A DNA stretch of 64,000 bases from Apostichopus japonicus (GCF_037975245.1 NC_092573.1:5457501-5521500), one strand, 5' to 3'; shown: positions 24,222 through 37,999, counted from the stretch's first letter. Made by a program: numbers and translations. The notes: generated by a model from the letters alone, not told the origin.

Positions 24222-27200
24222 TCATTCACTGTTCTCCGACTCGCCCTTTGGTGGAGCCTTGCGAGAGAAATATCTATAGGCGACATATAAAACTAGAATG
24301 AGGGATATCGTCGAGACAACACCACAGCCGAAGAGAAGATATGTCACCACGGTTTCGTCCAGTTGTCGATCTGTTTTAAATGAAATTCAAATGATTTGTT
24401 TGTGTTTAAGTGAATGCATAACGGATGTATGAATTATGAACTATCTGCCTAAAATGCCAAGACGCGGATCCAGGGCGGCTATGCGGGTTTCCTCACCCCC
24501 CCCCCCCCCCTGAACTTCAAACCTCTCCCAAACAGTTCGACCGAATGATAAACATAATTGGTCTAATAAGTCTCAGAATGCACCACTTGAAATCTACAAA
24601 AGCAAACATTTGAGGGTGGAGAGGTGGGAGGGGGGGGGGGTGGGTGAGTGGGGGTTTACATCCCTGCACTCCTTAACAAAATCATGGATCCAATTATGTC
24701 AATAGTTGTATGAAACATTACATTTGAAACATTACGGGAAAAATGACATGTTCATTGTCTTTCAGTGCAGATTTTATACAGTAGCCAAAACAATGTGAGA
24801 AATTCCTCTCAATGCATATGACGCTAATCAATAAAAGTGGGTGAACTATATTAGCTTGCTTAAATATGGTTACGTCATCTCAGAAGGGGGGAAAATGGTC
24901 ACTTGCATTTATAATATTACTTAATCTCATATATGATAAGTTGTCGCTATGTACAAGCTGAATTACAAACTTTGCATAAAGTGTTATTAAATTCACCACT
25001 CGATCACTAGACCACCGCTCAGTTACTGGGTCCTGAATCTCTGAGTCACTGAGCAAGCACTCCAAATACTCACATGGCCACCACATGCAATGTGCCACCA
25101 CTCAGTACTGGGCCACCAGTCAATGACATGATCACCACTACAGAACCGGGCTATCACTCAATCGCAGGGCCAATGCTCACTCCCATGGCACCAAAATTCA
25201 CTGCAGGGTGTGGGGGGGGGGCAAGAACAATCACTGAGCCACCACTCAATCACTGGGCCAACACCCAATCACTGGGTCACCACTCAATCACCAAGTCACC
25301 ACCCAATCACTGGGTCACCACTCAATCACTGGACAAACACTCAATCACTGGGCCAATACTCAGTCACTGGGCCACCACACAATCACTGGGTCACCTCTCA
25401 ATCACTGGGTCACGACTCAATCACTGGGCCAACACTTACTCACTGAGTCACCACTCAATCACTGAGCCACAACTCGATCACTGAGCCACCACTCAATCAC
25501 CGAGCCACCACTCAATCACTGGTTCACCACTCAATCACAGGGCCACCACTCAATCACTGGTCACCACTCAATCACTGGGTCACCACTCAACCACTGGGCC
25601 AACACTTACTCACTGAGCCACCACTCAATCACTGAGCCACAACTCAATCACTGAGCCACCACTCAATCACTGGGCCACCACACAATCACTGGGTCACCTC
25701 TCAATCACTGGGTCACCACTCAATCACTGGGCCAACACTTACTGAGCCACCGCTCAATCACTGAGCCACAACTCAATCACTGAGCCACCACTCAATCACC
25801 GAGCCACCACTCAATCACTGGTTCACCACTCAATCACAGGGCTACCACTCAATCACTGGTCACCACTCAATCACTGGGTCACCACTCAATCACTGGGCCA
25901 ACACTTACTGAGCCACCGCTCAATCACTGAGCCACAACTCAATCACTGAGCCACCACTCAATCACCGAGCCACCACTCAATCACTGGACAAACACTCAAT
26001 CACAGGGCTACCACTCAATCACTGGGCCACCACACAATCACTGGGTCACCACTCAACCACTGGGCCAACACTTACTCACTGAGCCACCACTCAATCACTG
26101 AGCCACAACTCAATCACTAAGCCACCACTCAATCACCGAGCCACCACTCAATCACTGGTTCACCACGCAATCACAGGGCTACCACTCAATCACTGGTCAC
26201 CACTCAATCACTGGGTCACCACTCAACCACTGGGCCAACACTTACTCACTGAGCCACCACTCAATCACTGAGCCACAACTCAATCACTGAGCCACCACTC
26301 AATCACCGAGCCACCACTCAATCACTGGTTCACCACTCAATCACTGGGCCAACACTTACTCACTGAGCCACCACTCAATCACTGGGCCAACACTCAATCA
26401 CTGGGTCACCACTCAATCACTGGGCCAACACTCAATCACTGGTTCACCACTCAATCACTGGGTCACCACTCAATCACTGGGTCACCACTCAATCACTGGG
26501 CCACCACTCCATCACTTAGCCACCACTCCATCACTGAGCCACCACTCAATCACTGGGTCACCACTCAATCTCTGAGCCACCACTCAATCACTGGGCCACC
26601 ACTCAATCTCTGGGCCACCACTCAATCACTTAGCCACCACTCCATCACTGAGCCACCACTCAATCACTGGGTCACCACTCAATCTCTGGGCCACCACTCA
26701 ATCACTGTGCCACCACTCAATCACTTAGCCACCACTCAATCTCTAAGCCACCACCTATCACTGTGCCACTACTCACTCACTGAGCCACCACTCAATCACA
26801 GGGCCACGTTTTCGATCATTCATATCTTTATCACTGGGCCACTGCCGGATCATTCACAAAGTATTTGCTGCATATAATGACTTACCTGCAGTAGCCTCTG
26901 GATTCCATGTGATCGGACCATTGCTCACCCTTTGGTACCAGCTTCCATCACTGTTCCGACGTTTTCTCCTGTGAGGACAGCTATTCGAGCAATCTTCTCC
27001 TTCGCCGCATACTTTGGCATAACAGTGAATGTAAATCTGTAAATGAAAAATCAATGAAAATTGTTATAAGGGATTCCAAGTATAATAAAAGATGAAGCAA
27101 CAGACAGTCAGTAAGGTAACGATGGAAATGAAGATTGAAAGGAACCCTCACCCCAATAAAGATTAATAAATAAAATATAAAAATAAATAAAAATAAAACA

Positions 27201-28944
27201 TATATCAATAAAACATAAAAAATATATATAAATAAATAAGTCAAAGGAACGTCAAAGGGTATGGCAAGGTGTGCTCTAATCGTAAAATCATACGTGTCAT
27301 TTCGGGTTTCGGCAAATATTGTCTCCTTGCAAATGAAAATTTGTCACGTGATACCAGTATCACATGAGGATAGGTAAGTCTATATATAAGTTGAAAACAA
27401 GAACTTAAGATGAAAGCTTTGTTGAGAGCAAAGTACAAATGAGAAGGCTTAGTAGGATAGCCGACATCGATGGATGAATGAATAACAGCAACTTTAAATT
27501 ACGACTAATAGCCAGGCAACATTGCAATTTTAAAGGTATACTCTGCTCATAGACAGTGTTACACTAACCTTAAAGGGATAGTATTCCACACTGTTAGTTG
27601 AAACCTAACTCAAAGAGATGGTCAATTAAAAGTAACTTATGTTCACGGGATAAAACCCTCTCGTACTCTAAGAAGTGGATCACCAATAGCAGTGATGGCA
27701 TCATTCACTTTGTTATAGCATTCACAAAATATCATCACATTTGAATAATTCACATTCTCCCCATATACAATAACCAAAGGATACAGAAAATGTCCAACAG
27801 TTTTCTTTGAAAGCAATCAACTTCAGCCCACCGGAATGTCCCTTTTAATAAAAAAGATCAATAACCCTGCAACATACCGAGTTATCATCACCCTTAAACT
27901 GTATTTTCGACATCGAAAAGGCAGTAGCTCGCTTTGGAAATATTTCCTCTGGAGTGTCTAGTAAAGTCACTCCTGTGTCCACCGCACAGCTGTAATTTGA
28001 TGTGAGAAAATAAAATAGAAAGAAAAAAGAGAAAAAGAAAGAAGATAAACTACACAGGCTTTAATGAGAAATTTTTGGAATTAAATATTATTCGATACCA
28101 AAAATCTTTGATCGTTAGCAAAGACCAAGAAAAAAGTATCAACAAAGCAAGGGAGAAAAAAGCTTTATACGAGGGACTCACAAGCTCGTGACTAATTCCA
28201 CGAGGGTTAATTAATTTGGAGCATGATGATTAAACAGTAACGTGCACAGCATTCATTCACCCCTCCCCCCTCCCTCCGGGCCCGACTGTTTTAGGTATAG
28301 AGGCATTAACCTTTATGGTCGGGCTGTAGGCTGATGACAATTTTACGAATGAGGGGTACTGCTTTTGTGTACTTGAATGCGGCTCCCATAAAGGAAAGAA
28401 ATAATAATTTAGAGGTCAAATAGTGCGTTGTGAGGTAGATGCACGCAATAAATTATTCTATGATCTCTACTCATTTCTATAAACGCAAGGTTTTGTTCTA
28501 TATACCTTTGTACATTAACATTACGTAACATGTAGGCATATCCGTCAGGGTTACGTCATATACATGTTTATATTCGAGGGGGCGTTGTGGTCAAGTGGTG
28601 AAGTCAGTGGACTGGTGATCTAAGGATTACAGGTTCGAGCCCTGGCCAGATTATTGCGTTGTGTCCTTGGGCAAGGCACTTTATCTCCATTGCCTCTCTT
28701 CGCCCAGGTGCTTAAATGGGGACTTGCGAGGTAACTTGTAATTATAGTTGCTTGCGCCGGCTTGTGGATGTACCCTATGGGAAGTCCCCCGGGGGACACG
28801 TGGTTGTGGTGCACTGTGGTGCCCCAGGAGAGATTGATTGAATTGCGCACACTTTGGTGTGTGGGTGTGACAAGTTACCAATGACCAAAAGGCTAAGTTG
28901 TAAAGCTCTACGATCTCGATGTAGCAGCGCTATATAAGTGCCTA

Positions 28945-28975
<31 letters not shown>

Positions 28976-31826
28976 TATACTCACCCGTCAATCAGGAGAT
29001 CTTGGTACACATTATCAAAGGCATCTGAAGCTGGAGACGCGTGGCAATGCGTACCAAAGATCGAAGAGCCTGGGTTTGTCTGAAGCTCAATCTTGACGTA
29101 AGCCAAATCATCTTCATAGAGATTAAATGGTGGCGCTCTTTCTTCATCAAATAAGTCATCTCTGTAAAATTGTAGACTGAACACTGGACCACTACGAAAT
29201 CCTAAAGCCGAAGTGATGTTGTTGGCAATGACTACATTAGTAGAGACGAGATTCTCTTGATCAAATATGCACTGTATACTTAAATCAAAGAAGACTTCAG
29301 TTGTGATTCCACTCGTTGACTTTTCAGCCTGTACTCGGTTGATGTAGGATATCTCCTTGGTGTAGTTATTCACCTGCAGTGAGAAGTAAAAGGAATAATC
29401 AGAAATATACTATGAATTAGTCAAAATATTTAAAAGTCATAAATAATTAGAGTCAAATGTTACCCTGCTAGAGTTGCATGCTGAAACATACTCAAATTAT
29501 CCCAGTGATCTGATAGCATTGGCAGAGGTGCACATGCAACATTGATCGGTATGTTTGTTTGTTGGTATGTGTACGTGTGTTTAGAGGCGGAGGGGGGGGG
29601 GGGGTGTGATTGAGGTCGATAAAGACTAGCTTTGTTTGCATTCACTTACTGAAAAAGGTTTCTAAATATAATGGTGATTTAAAAGTGACGTTAGGAAAAT
29701 AAAAGATATGAGGGGTTGGGGGGGGGTGAGGGTAATAATCCACGCGGCACTAGACCCCTGAGCACTGGTGTGGATAAATGATGTAATGAATTACGTCAAG
29801 TTGGAGAGATAGGGGGAGTAGGGGAATTCTAAGACAGTCTGTTTTGGACAGCGTTTATTTATATGATATGTATATTTTTTTCTAACCACAAAAGCACATT
29901 CATGAAAAAACATAAAACAACAACAAAGAATTGAGGAAAAAGGTTGGGAAGGGGGGGGGTTATGCACTGTGCAATAGATATTTATTGAAAATGAAATAAA
30001 TGGCAGTCCTTACGTCATAAATATGTTTAAAGTGTCGTCTAGGCCAGCAAATTTGGACAACATTTTTTTCCATGAAATTGTGTCAAATTAAATACAATTT
30101 CTTTGCATTTCACCTTCATTATTTGCATTAAGGATTGACGTATACCTGAACTGTGGTACCGCAGTCACTGTATTCACTATTTATGACGGCATAGCCGTTG
30201 TTTGCCTTTCCCACGCAGGTCGAATCCTGAAGGTGAATACCGCCCCCAGTTTGATCTGTCATTAGATCGAGAGGTATAAGTACTCGGAAGCCATTACTGT
30301 TGCACACTAACGTCACTCTGTCCGTTCCCTCTAGTGCTGCAAATCAAATAACACAATTATAATTTAAAAGCTTAAAAAAGAGTTATAAAGGCGTCGAAAT
30401 CAAGTGTGGTCCTTGGGACGATTACGTCACCGAACCAACCCCCCTCTTTTTTATGAAGCTTTCATTTTGCTTCAATGGATGCACATTATTATTTATTCCA
30501 TATTTTCTCGGATCCCTATAATTGACCTCTGACCCCGAGGCTGTGGCCTACCTCGTCACGCCTGTGCCGACCGTAACATATTGTGCAAGTAGCCTTAGTA
30601 CTCAAGAACTGGTTCGTGTTGAATTTAAGATGAAGTTATTTAGGATCATAAGATACATGATAATTTCAGCATTTATTTATACATACATGTCCCAGACAAA
30701 GAATGCGCCGCATATCAATTCGTGCTGCAGCTTTCGATTGCAATTAATGGCATACGTTGTGAGATAGTTTGTATCCTAACAAACGGCTGCACACACGAAT
30801 AACCTATACTCCGCGTGTATATTTTTCATCCCAGAGCGCCAAAGCAGCTACTCTTGATTAGGCTTTGGGTCATGTCATGTGACCAGGGTGCAATCCGAAT
30901 AGTAAGACAAAGGAGTTCCATAACAACTCCTTGGTAAGACAATATAAACGGCTATGTATGTGATAGGTCGACTAGGACCACCAGTGACAGGGAACACTCG
31001 AGAAACAATAATTAATGAATATAACCGAAGTAATCAAGTAGGTCCCAATAAAGGAAAGACTAAGAACCAACAATTTCCATGGGGCAGTTGGGCAGAGTGG
31101 TTACATCTTGGGTCATAACATTTCTAGTTTTTTTTATATCTGTATTGGTATTTTACTACAGGGATGGATGATAAACTGCAAATTTCTTTAATATGCAGTG
31201 CTTAGTTTAATATCATTATTCAGATCATCTATATTACCAGTAGAATAAGCAGGCGCGTTATACCCCAGTAACATCGTGAACAACAATATACAGAATATAA
31301 AGACTACTTGTGAACAGTCTGCTTTCCATACATATTTCTGAATTGTTAAGCAATGAATATTCATGAGAAGACTGAGTTACATCAGAATCTAACTCGAAGA
31401 TTTTATGTCAAGCGCCTCTAACATTGATATATGTTTATTAATTCTACCATCTATCAAAAACGAAAGAAAAAAGACAACAGAAAAAAGAGAGTGAATTACT
31501 ACGACTCACCTGTACAATTTGGTGGGTTTGGATCAGTTCTATCCCAAGAACCATCCTCACAAATAGTTGTCGTATCATCAGGGTTTTCAATGTGGTAACC
31601 TCTATTACATGAGAATGTAGCAGTAGATTCGTGGTAATTAGTACTCACAACAGCTCCATTATCAGGCGAAGACCATGCAGGACAATGACCTAATATTAAT
31701 AAATAATAATTAATAAATAATAATAAATAATAATAATATTAATAATAATACTTCTGCTACGTCTGCTACTACTACTACACTACTACTACTACTACTACTA
31801 CTACTACACTACTACTACTACTACTA

Positions 31827-31864
<38 letters not shown>

Positions 31865-34800
31865 CTACTCCTACTACTACTACTACTACTTCTAATAATA
31901 ATAATAATAATAAATATTGAAAAGTGAATCGGCCTAGTAAAACTCATTAAATTACATCTGCCGTATGAGAGATTAAGTTCTTGACACTTTTCATTCATAG
32001 CAACGTTTATTCTGTAGCAGACTTGTTGTAAGAGTTGCATTGGCGCCTTTTTGTTACATGAATAATGAATATTTAATGTTTCCATGGTGGCATTTTAAGG
32101 CTGTAATATCTAAATTTCATTGCTTGTAAAGTTTGAAAAGCGAAGGGCTACAACAGAACTCGAACAATTGATCGTACGATTGGTGATATTTGAGTTATCC
32201 AACCCTTTATAGATTTACAGTGATCCCTCGATAGCCACTCCTTTCTTGGGGTTGGGTGTGGGGGGGGGGATATCAAACAGAAGGCAAGGTACATGCATAC
32301 CGTAAAACCAGGGATTATATCTCAGTTTCATCCGATACGAAACAGAAAGCTGCAGTTTTAGAATAAATTCTTCTTTTTTTCCAAAGACATTTCAAAGGAC
32401 GCCATGACCTTACTAGTGAATAACGTATTTTATTAGGCTATTCTCTTGATGCCTTTCTTCCTACAAACGTTAAACGTTTCGTCATCGATTTTAGCATTTT
32501 TGGAAACTTTCACACCGATAACGTCTCATGAATAATACATTTCCTACGAAGTTGTAAATCGACACAATGAGAGAATACTTTATGTGATTAAAACGCTATT
32601 CTTAAATATTCTGTTTTAATTTTAACGTGAATGAATATTTGTTACAACATATGGTACTTAAAATATCTGTTTAGCGGTACTGTTATCATCATGGTAAGGT
32701 ACTTACTGTAACACTGTGTCGGCGTAACTGTTTTATATCTCAGACCATCATAGAAACATGTGACTTCGAAGACAGTTTCTTGCTGATAGGAATACTCTTC
32801 ATCACAACTGATATAGACCGTTTGACCATGATCTAACGTGCCTCCAGCGGCGTAATTAGTGTTGGGGATACTGGGCATAGAACATGTCTCTTCAAACAAG
32901 AAAAAACAATAACAGTAAACAGCAAGCGATTATATTTAAGCATTTTCATGATTCTTAAGTTTAAACTATTTCATTTCATAACATTCCGATAAGTGAAACG
33001 TTAAGACTTAAAAATAAATAAAAGTACTTCATAGAAATGTTACCTAAGCAGGTTGGGAGATCTTCCCAATCACCGTCGTTGCCACACGTGACTGTTGCAG
33101 AGGATCCAGCTTCCAAACCGTACCCGCTGTCACACGTGACAGTGGCCGTGTCACCCTCATAGAAGGTCACTTCGGTCGGAGAGACTGCACCATTGTTGAT
33201 CGTCGGTACGGAACATGACGCTTAAAAAAATAAGCGCAAAAAGGATTCACTTTTGCAACTGAAAAGATTGACATGCTATAGAAAAAGTGTGTTATGTATC
33301 ACTTCAATTTAAAACCAAGATGAGTGTGACGTGTGACTTGACTTGCCATTAAAGAATTGATTTGTGATTTGACTTTACATGTCATAAAAGAAATGACTTG
33401 TGACTTGACTTGCGATAAAATCGATTGACTTGTGACTTGACAAAAATGACTTGGTGAAAAACCTGCACTTTACACACCGTGATATATTATGAAACTTGTC
33501 TGAGCGAGGACGTTGGATATAAATCGCGAAAAGTATTCTTTAGGTACTAGCTCATTTTTCGAAAAAAAAATTCAGGACAAATTTCCAAGTGTTATCGACT
33601 GCAATTTTATTTAAAACTTGACACTCGGCAGGATTGAAAACACAAATGCATATTCACGAATATGATGCATGCGGAAATCTCTATAGGCCATTCTAACGAA
33701 AATGTGTATATGAAGTGACGATGGCTTTTAACAGAGGGGCTTGAAAATATTAGTAATTAATTACCTCGACAGAGAGGAGCTGCGGAAGGATTCCATTCAT
33801 CTTGACCATTACATGTAGCGGAAGAAGATCCGGTGAGTGTATCCCCAGCAGAACATGAATATGCAACGATTTCTCTTGCACCATAAGTCGTTTTATTGGG
33901 TGTCAGCATGACATCATTTTCCACTCCTGGTCGAGCACAGGTGAACACTATAAGAGACCAAGTTTACATACAATAGTTTAAGTTTGGAAGTAGAATCGAT
34001 TACACTAATATCTCTAAAAACATACAAAACTCTATACTTTTAAGGTGAAAAGCATTACAAGCACATCACATTTCTAAGTTAATGCTTCTTCACAAAAACT
34101 ATGGTAGATTTTAGCAACCATTAAACCTCCAGCAAGGAACGGTGATTGGGTTTCTCTTACTACGATTTTTGCTTTCACTTGCATATTTATTACTTCTCAA
34201 TGATCGATCTCGTAATAATGTGCATATCATACAAAACGTTGTAATATATTGTTTCTTAACATTGCGCTATATGCAACAAATATGTAACAAATACTTAAAT
34301 ATATCTTCAGATAATTGTTCATACCGTCACAAGTTGGTGAAGGATTGCCCCAACTACCGCTGTTGCATACATTTTCACTTGGACCAGTTGAAGAACCAGA
34401 GCACGAGTAGGTGACCGTGTCCGTATTGCCGTAACAGGTATTCTTGGGCAAGTAATCGACATCAGAGTTAGTAGGGGGCGCCCCACATGCTGTGAAAAAT
34501 AATATCGAGAGTAAATGAAAACTAAGTATCGACTTTAAATTCGCCAGATTTGACCCTATATTTTAGCATGACAAAAAAAAATCTAAAATTCATTAATATT
34601 TCTTCTTGGGTGTTCCGACGCTTGAAATTCTTCATAAATGCACATAGTCAATGAAGAGCAATCTATGAGTGAAATTGTTATGCGAATGACTGCAAACGTT
34701 TAAGAAGCCATTTAGGAGCATATTATAACTCCTTCTTACCCCCAACCCCTTCTAACGTTATTTCTAGTATATGTGAGATGTAGTATACGGATTCACCTTA

Positions 34801-36458
34801 ACTCGACTGGATAATACGCATAATATATACGCATAATATATACGCATAATATATACGCATAATACATACGCATAATATATACGCATAATATATACGCATG
34901 ATTAAAAGTGTTAGGCAATAGCTCGGTGCCAGGAGTCCGTCCAAGTATTGAGTAAACATGTGTCTTATTAAAACACAAAGTAAAGAATGACTTTTACACG
35001 ATGTCAATATCATGAAATGTGCGTACATTTGTCACAAGCATGCACCCCCCCCCCCACCACCACCACCTCCACCACCATCACACCTCGCAGCTGTCCCTGG
35101 GACCAATTTTGTCATTGGTTGAATTTAGTAAAATTAGGTCAATTCAAATGTTAGTCTTAATCCATGAATACTTCAAAACCGATCTTCAATCGCCAAGAAA
35201 TGTCAAAACATCAACAACAGTACAACAAAAACCAAACATTGAAACTGGTTATACTTGGTCAATAAAATGTATATTCTATAAATGGTTTTTCATTATCTTG
35301 TGCAGTTGAAACTAGTTATACTAGGTCAATTTAGAAATGGTCGTTCATTATCTTGTACAGTTTTAACATTCACTTACCTGTCGAATCACCCCCACATTCC
35401 GCCGAAGATAAATCTATAAGGGAAATAAGAGATAAAAATCTTAGCCACCTAACTTATATGTATCGACATTTTTTTTTATCAATAAAGGATAAGTTTAGGA
35501 ACAAAGTAAGTATTAATATACTATATAGAACTTTACAAAAAACAACACTTTAATCAGGACAGGCCGTATATACCACTTTAAAGGTGAATTACACGTTAGA
35601 CATACTGTGCTCATTAAAGTGGCTGGGCTACCTATAGTCTACCACACATACCAAAATACGCCTACTTATTAGAAAAAGTGTAACTTTTCTATATTTTACT
35701 ATATACAAATAACATTTTATTTGTGATGGATTACATTCCCGGGTTATATGATGTTAAAGCTTTATTATGAAATGTTATAAGGACGTATAATCCAATCGAT
35801 GAAAATTAACATTTAGGTCTGAAATGGGGTAACCAACTTCATCATGTATTTGGTATTAAAGGTGCATTCCAAATCTTAAAAAAAAGGGTGATAAACATTA
35901 TGATTTCTGTGCTCAAGTAATATCTTGGTTGACCTTTCTAAAGAAAGTATTACATGTAATCAAAGGAAAGAAGAAATGACGAATCCCTCCCCACAGGCTC
36001 CTCATCTAAACGATTTGGTGGAATATATGTGGTATTATTTAGCCGTGCTACACCGAACTGGTTATTTACTTATGTTGTTTCCCCCTCTCGTGCATGGAGA
36101 AAGAGAGAAATTGACAACGAGATGTTGTGAAGCGTGCTTTAAAAAAAGACACTCCATCGATTACAACCATCCGTGTGGTATCTGGTCCGCTCCAACAGTA
36201 GAACCCTCGCTATAATCACGAGATCACAGTTCTGATGTAAGAGGACAGGGTCTGAGAGAGCACCAGTTCTGCGAGGTAAAGATATCTTGGTCTCACGTGC
36301 TTAGGGCTACCTTGGCTCCCCTTCCCCCCTTATGAAATCACATATTAACTGATGCTACCTGCCGGGACTAATTCCGTTAATATGTATGTTTTAATTATAC
36401 CAAGGGTACTCAATTGGCGGGCCGCGTGTAAAATCCGGCCCTCGAATATATATATATA

Positions 36459-36538
<80 letters not shown>

Positions 36539-37192
36539 TTGAAGATATATACTGGCCTACACTTTGCACATTGTTTAGCTTAGGTACACAGTGCGATTCT
36601 TCTTTTTTTGCCGTTTCCCATTTGAACTAATGTTTCTTTCATTCCCTCGTAGAGAATGCATTGACATTACACATATTGTACTGTTACGCTAGCTGGATTT
36701 GATTTCACGAATCTAAGACACTGCATGTAAGTTTCTCTCTCTGGTCACAATTATTTTTTTTAAATTTTTAGTAGCATAAAGTACTATATATATACTATAT
36801 ATTAAGTTATTATATTATAACACAACGTCTAAGAATCTGTTTTAGGTCATTGCTTCATTTGGTATCAATATGTCGAATCTTCAAATCTGGCAAACCTTTT
36901 TCTTTATTCAAAGCTTCCGAACTCACAATTTTAAGTATACTAATTTACTCATCTGTCGCTGATACCATACATTGCATATGTATGATTGATTATACGTAAG
37001 TTACACTGCATACAGCCTGGTTAGTATGCATTATTTATTATACGTAAGTAACACTACATACAGCCTGCATGGTAGTATGGTTTTCTCTCAGACTTGTACA
37101 ATTGGGGAGGAAATGCTAAAAAAATGGAAAGACTCACCAAGTCTGGCTAGAGAGGCAACGAGTACGGCCAACAGCAGCAAACGGAAGCTCAT
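24222..37192 (-). CDS. Gene B: five-CCP, ZP-domain type I membrane protein
   Basis: Twelve exons join in phase to 656 residues: 37192-37138, 35413-35378, 34489-34325, 33947-33765, 33220-33044, 32889-32707, 31689-31510, 30336-30146, 29373-28985, 27989-27878, 27036-26886 and 24370-24222. Residues 1-18 are a signal peptide (MSFRLLLLAVLVASLARL). A short linker with AECGG leads to CCP modules at 31-85, 86-146, 147-205, 206-266 and 267-326, one exon each. The ZP module spans about 335-577 with ten cysteines: four in ZP-N (LVC, STC, DCGTT, IQC) and six in ZP-C. RRKRR at 580-584 is a furin-like site, as expected before the propeptide of ZP proteins. A membrane span at about 618-639 and a 17-residue basic-to-acidic tail follow. 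Introns between modules are phase 1, the classic shuffling pattern. ZP proteins polymerise after furin-type cleavage; CCPs bind partners. A surface coat, envelope or recognition role is inferred. It is the intact member of the local family (genes A and C). Confidence 0.9.
24985..26848. repeat. 19-bp minisatellite, roughly 95 units, with higher-order repeats
   Basis: The consensus unit is CCACCACTCAATCACTGGG, with variants GAGCCACAACTCAATCACT, TGGTTCACCACTCAATCAC and GGGCCAACACTTACTCACT. The marker variant CCAACACTTACT recurs at about 25429, 25599, 25732, 25898, 26065, 26235 and 26349. Spacing is therefore about 170, 133, 166, 167, 170 and 114 bp, close to nine, seven, nine, nine, nine and six units: a higher-order repeat. 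The array fills most of the last intron of gene B and ends about 40 bp from the splice donor after exon 11. It gives long open frames, but the unit length is not a multiple of three and flanking splice sites exclude it from the CDS. Confidence 0.9.
28577..28978 (+). mobile_element. tRNA-derived SINE with (ATGT)n tail
   Basis: The head is tRNA-like, with an A box TGGTCAAGTGG at 28588-28598 and a B box GGTTCGAGCCC at 28632-28642, about 33 bp apart. A body follows containing GTGTCCTTGGGCAAGGCACT and GCTTAAATGGGGACTTG. It ends in CTATATAAGTGCCTAATATG and at least seven ATGT units (28947-28976). Box spacing and tail are those of a Pol III tRNA-SINE. It lies in intron 9 of gene B in the antisense direction, and its tail reaches the splice donor of exon 9. 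Confidence 0.85.
31690..31915. repeat. (AAT)n and (CTA)n trinucleotide repeats
   Basis: Repeats of TAATAATAA pass into a long CTACTACTACTA array with CTCC interruptions, then back into AATAATAAT. The array begins directly at the acceptor of exon 7 of gene B (31689), so the intron side of that acceptor is made of simple repeat. Confidence 0.9.
33331..33452. repeat. ~31-36-bp tandem repeat, four diverged units
   Basis: GTGACTTGACTTG recurs at about 33333, 33364 (GTGATTTGACTTT), 33400 and 33432, separated by AT-rich ATAAAAGAAATGACTT-type sequence. It is intronic, between exons 4 and 5 of gene B. Confidence 0.65.
34816..34900. repeat. 13-bp tandem repeat, about seven copies
   Basis: ACGCATAATATAT is repeated from 34816 with exact 13-bp spacing (34816, 34829, 34842, 34855, 34868, 34881, 34894). 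Only one or two bases change between copies. It lies in intron 2 of gene B. Confidence 0.9.
35238..35360. repeat. Tandem duplication of a ~55-68-bp segment
   Basis: TTGAAACTGGTTATACTTGG...TTCATTATCTTGTGCAG is followed directly by TTGAAACTAGTTATACTAGG...TTCATTATCTTGTACAG. The second copy lacks about 13 bases of the first. It lies on the intron 2 side of exon 2 of gene B. Confidence 0.7.
36401..36545. repeat. hAT-like terminal scrap followed by (TA)n
   Basis: CAAGGGTACTCAATTGGCGG, GCCGCG and then AATCCGGCCCTCG at 36401-36443 resemble the GC-rich ends of hAT-family elements (CAnGGGTnCTCAA with GGCCGCG and CGGCCC). About 95 bp of TA/TATATG repeat follow directly. No second terminus is seen, so class assignment is weak. 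It lies in intron 1 of gene B. Confidence 0.4.
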
Positions 37193-37999
37193 CTTAAGAC
37201 TTATACTTCTCCGTCCAAATTAACAGTAAGAAAATTAACTTAAAAACCATGAAAATGTAGTCAATGTAAACAAGGGTTTCCTGTAGATTTATAAGGATAA
37301 TTACCAACGTATAATAGGGCTGTGGGCAGAAGGGGAAGATATGTTGCTACAGTGCAAAATCTAGACTAACAAACATGTTAGCAGTGCAGGAGAGGGGCAA
37401 AGTTCTATTTGTATTAGGGGTACAGTAAACCACACCTGTTATATGTATATTCACCGCAAACAATGGGAAACTATTCCTCGTAAAGGGACACACGTTACCC
37501 CAGGAAGCCATCTTCATACTGTTTAAATAACGTGTAACTTGAATACATGGTAAGGTAATGTGGACGTCACCATGTTTCATGGAACATTCATATTACATTA
37601 GGTAGCCAAATTACTGGAAATACTGGCTTAATATATATATGTTAGTCTGCGTGTAACATTACATGTATTATGAAGATATTACAATACAAACACATTCGAT
37701 CAATATTTCTTAAACTTATCACTGATTTTTCTATCCCATCAGTGTCTTTCAAATAAAGACTATTTAAAGTTCTATTTGTGACAGCAAAGTGTAAAAACCA
37801 AATGTGTCATGGCGGGGACTGGGGGGGGGGGTGGAGATAAGAGGAAGGTTTCGGAGAAGGAGAGCGGAAACTAAACGTATAGCCTAAAATGATACGATTT
37901 AGAAATTGTGCCTCAGTACCTCTACTTACATTCTTACAAAGCTGGCAACGTTTGCTGAACCCTCCGTAAGCAGAACGAGGATGAGGTGCGGTATGGGTG

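Noticed and set aside
25074-25484. Long plus-strand open frames (136 and 78 residues) with repeated HSITGPPLNHW-like peptides
   Set aside because: They are readings of the 19-bp minisatellite inside the last intron of gene B. The unit is not a multiple of three, there are no splice sites, and the peptide is low complexity.
24985-26848. Regular repeats that might suggest a CRISPR array
   Set aside because: Units are contiguous 19-mers with no unique spacers, the context is an animal intron, and there are no cas genes.
35925-36215. 96-residue plus-strand frame in intron 1 of gene B
   Set aside because: No domain, signal or splice sites. It is antisense in an intron and compatible with chance.
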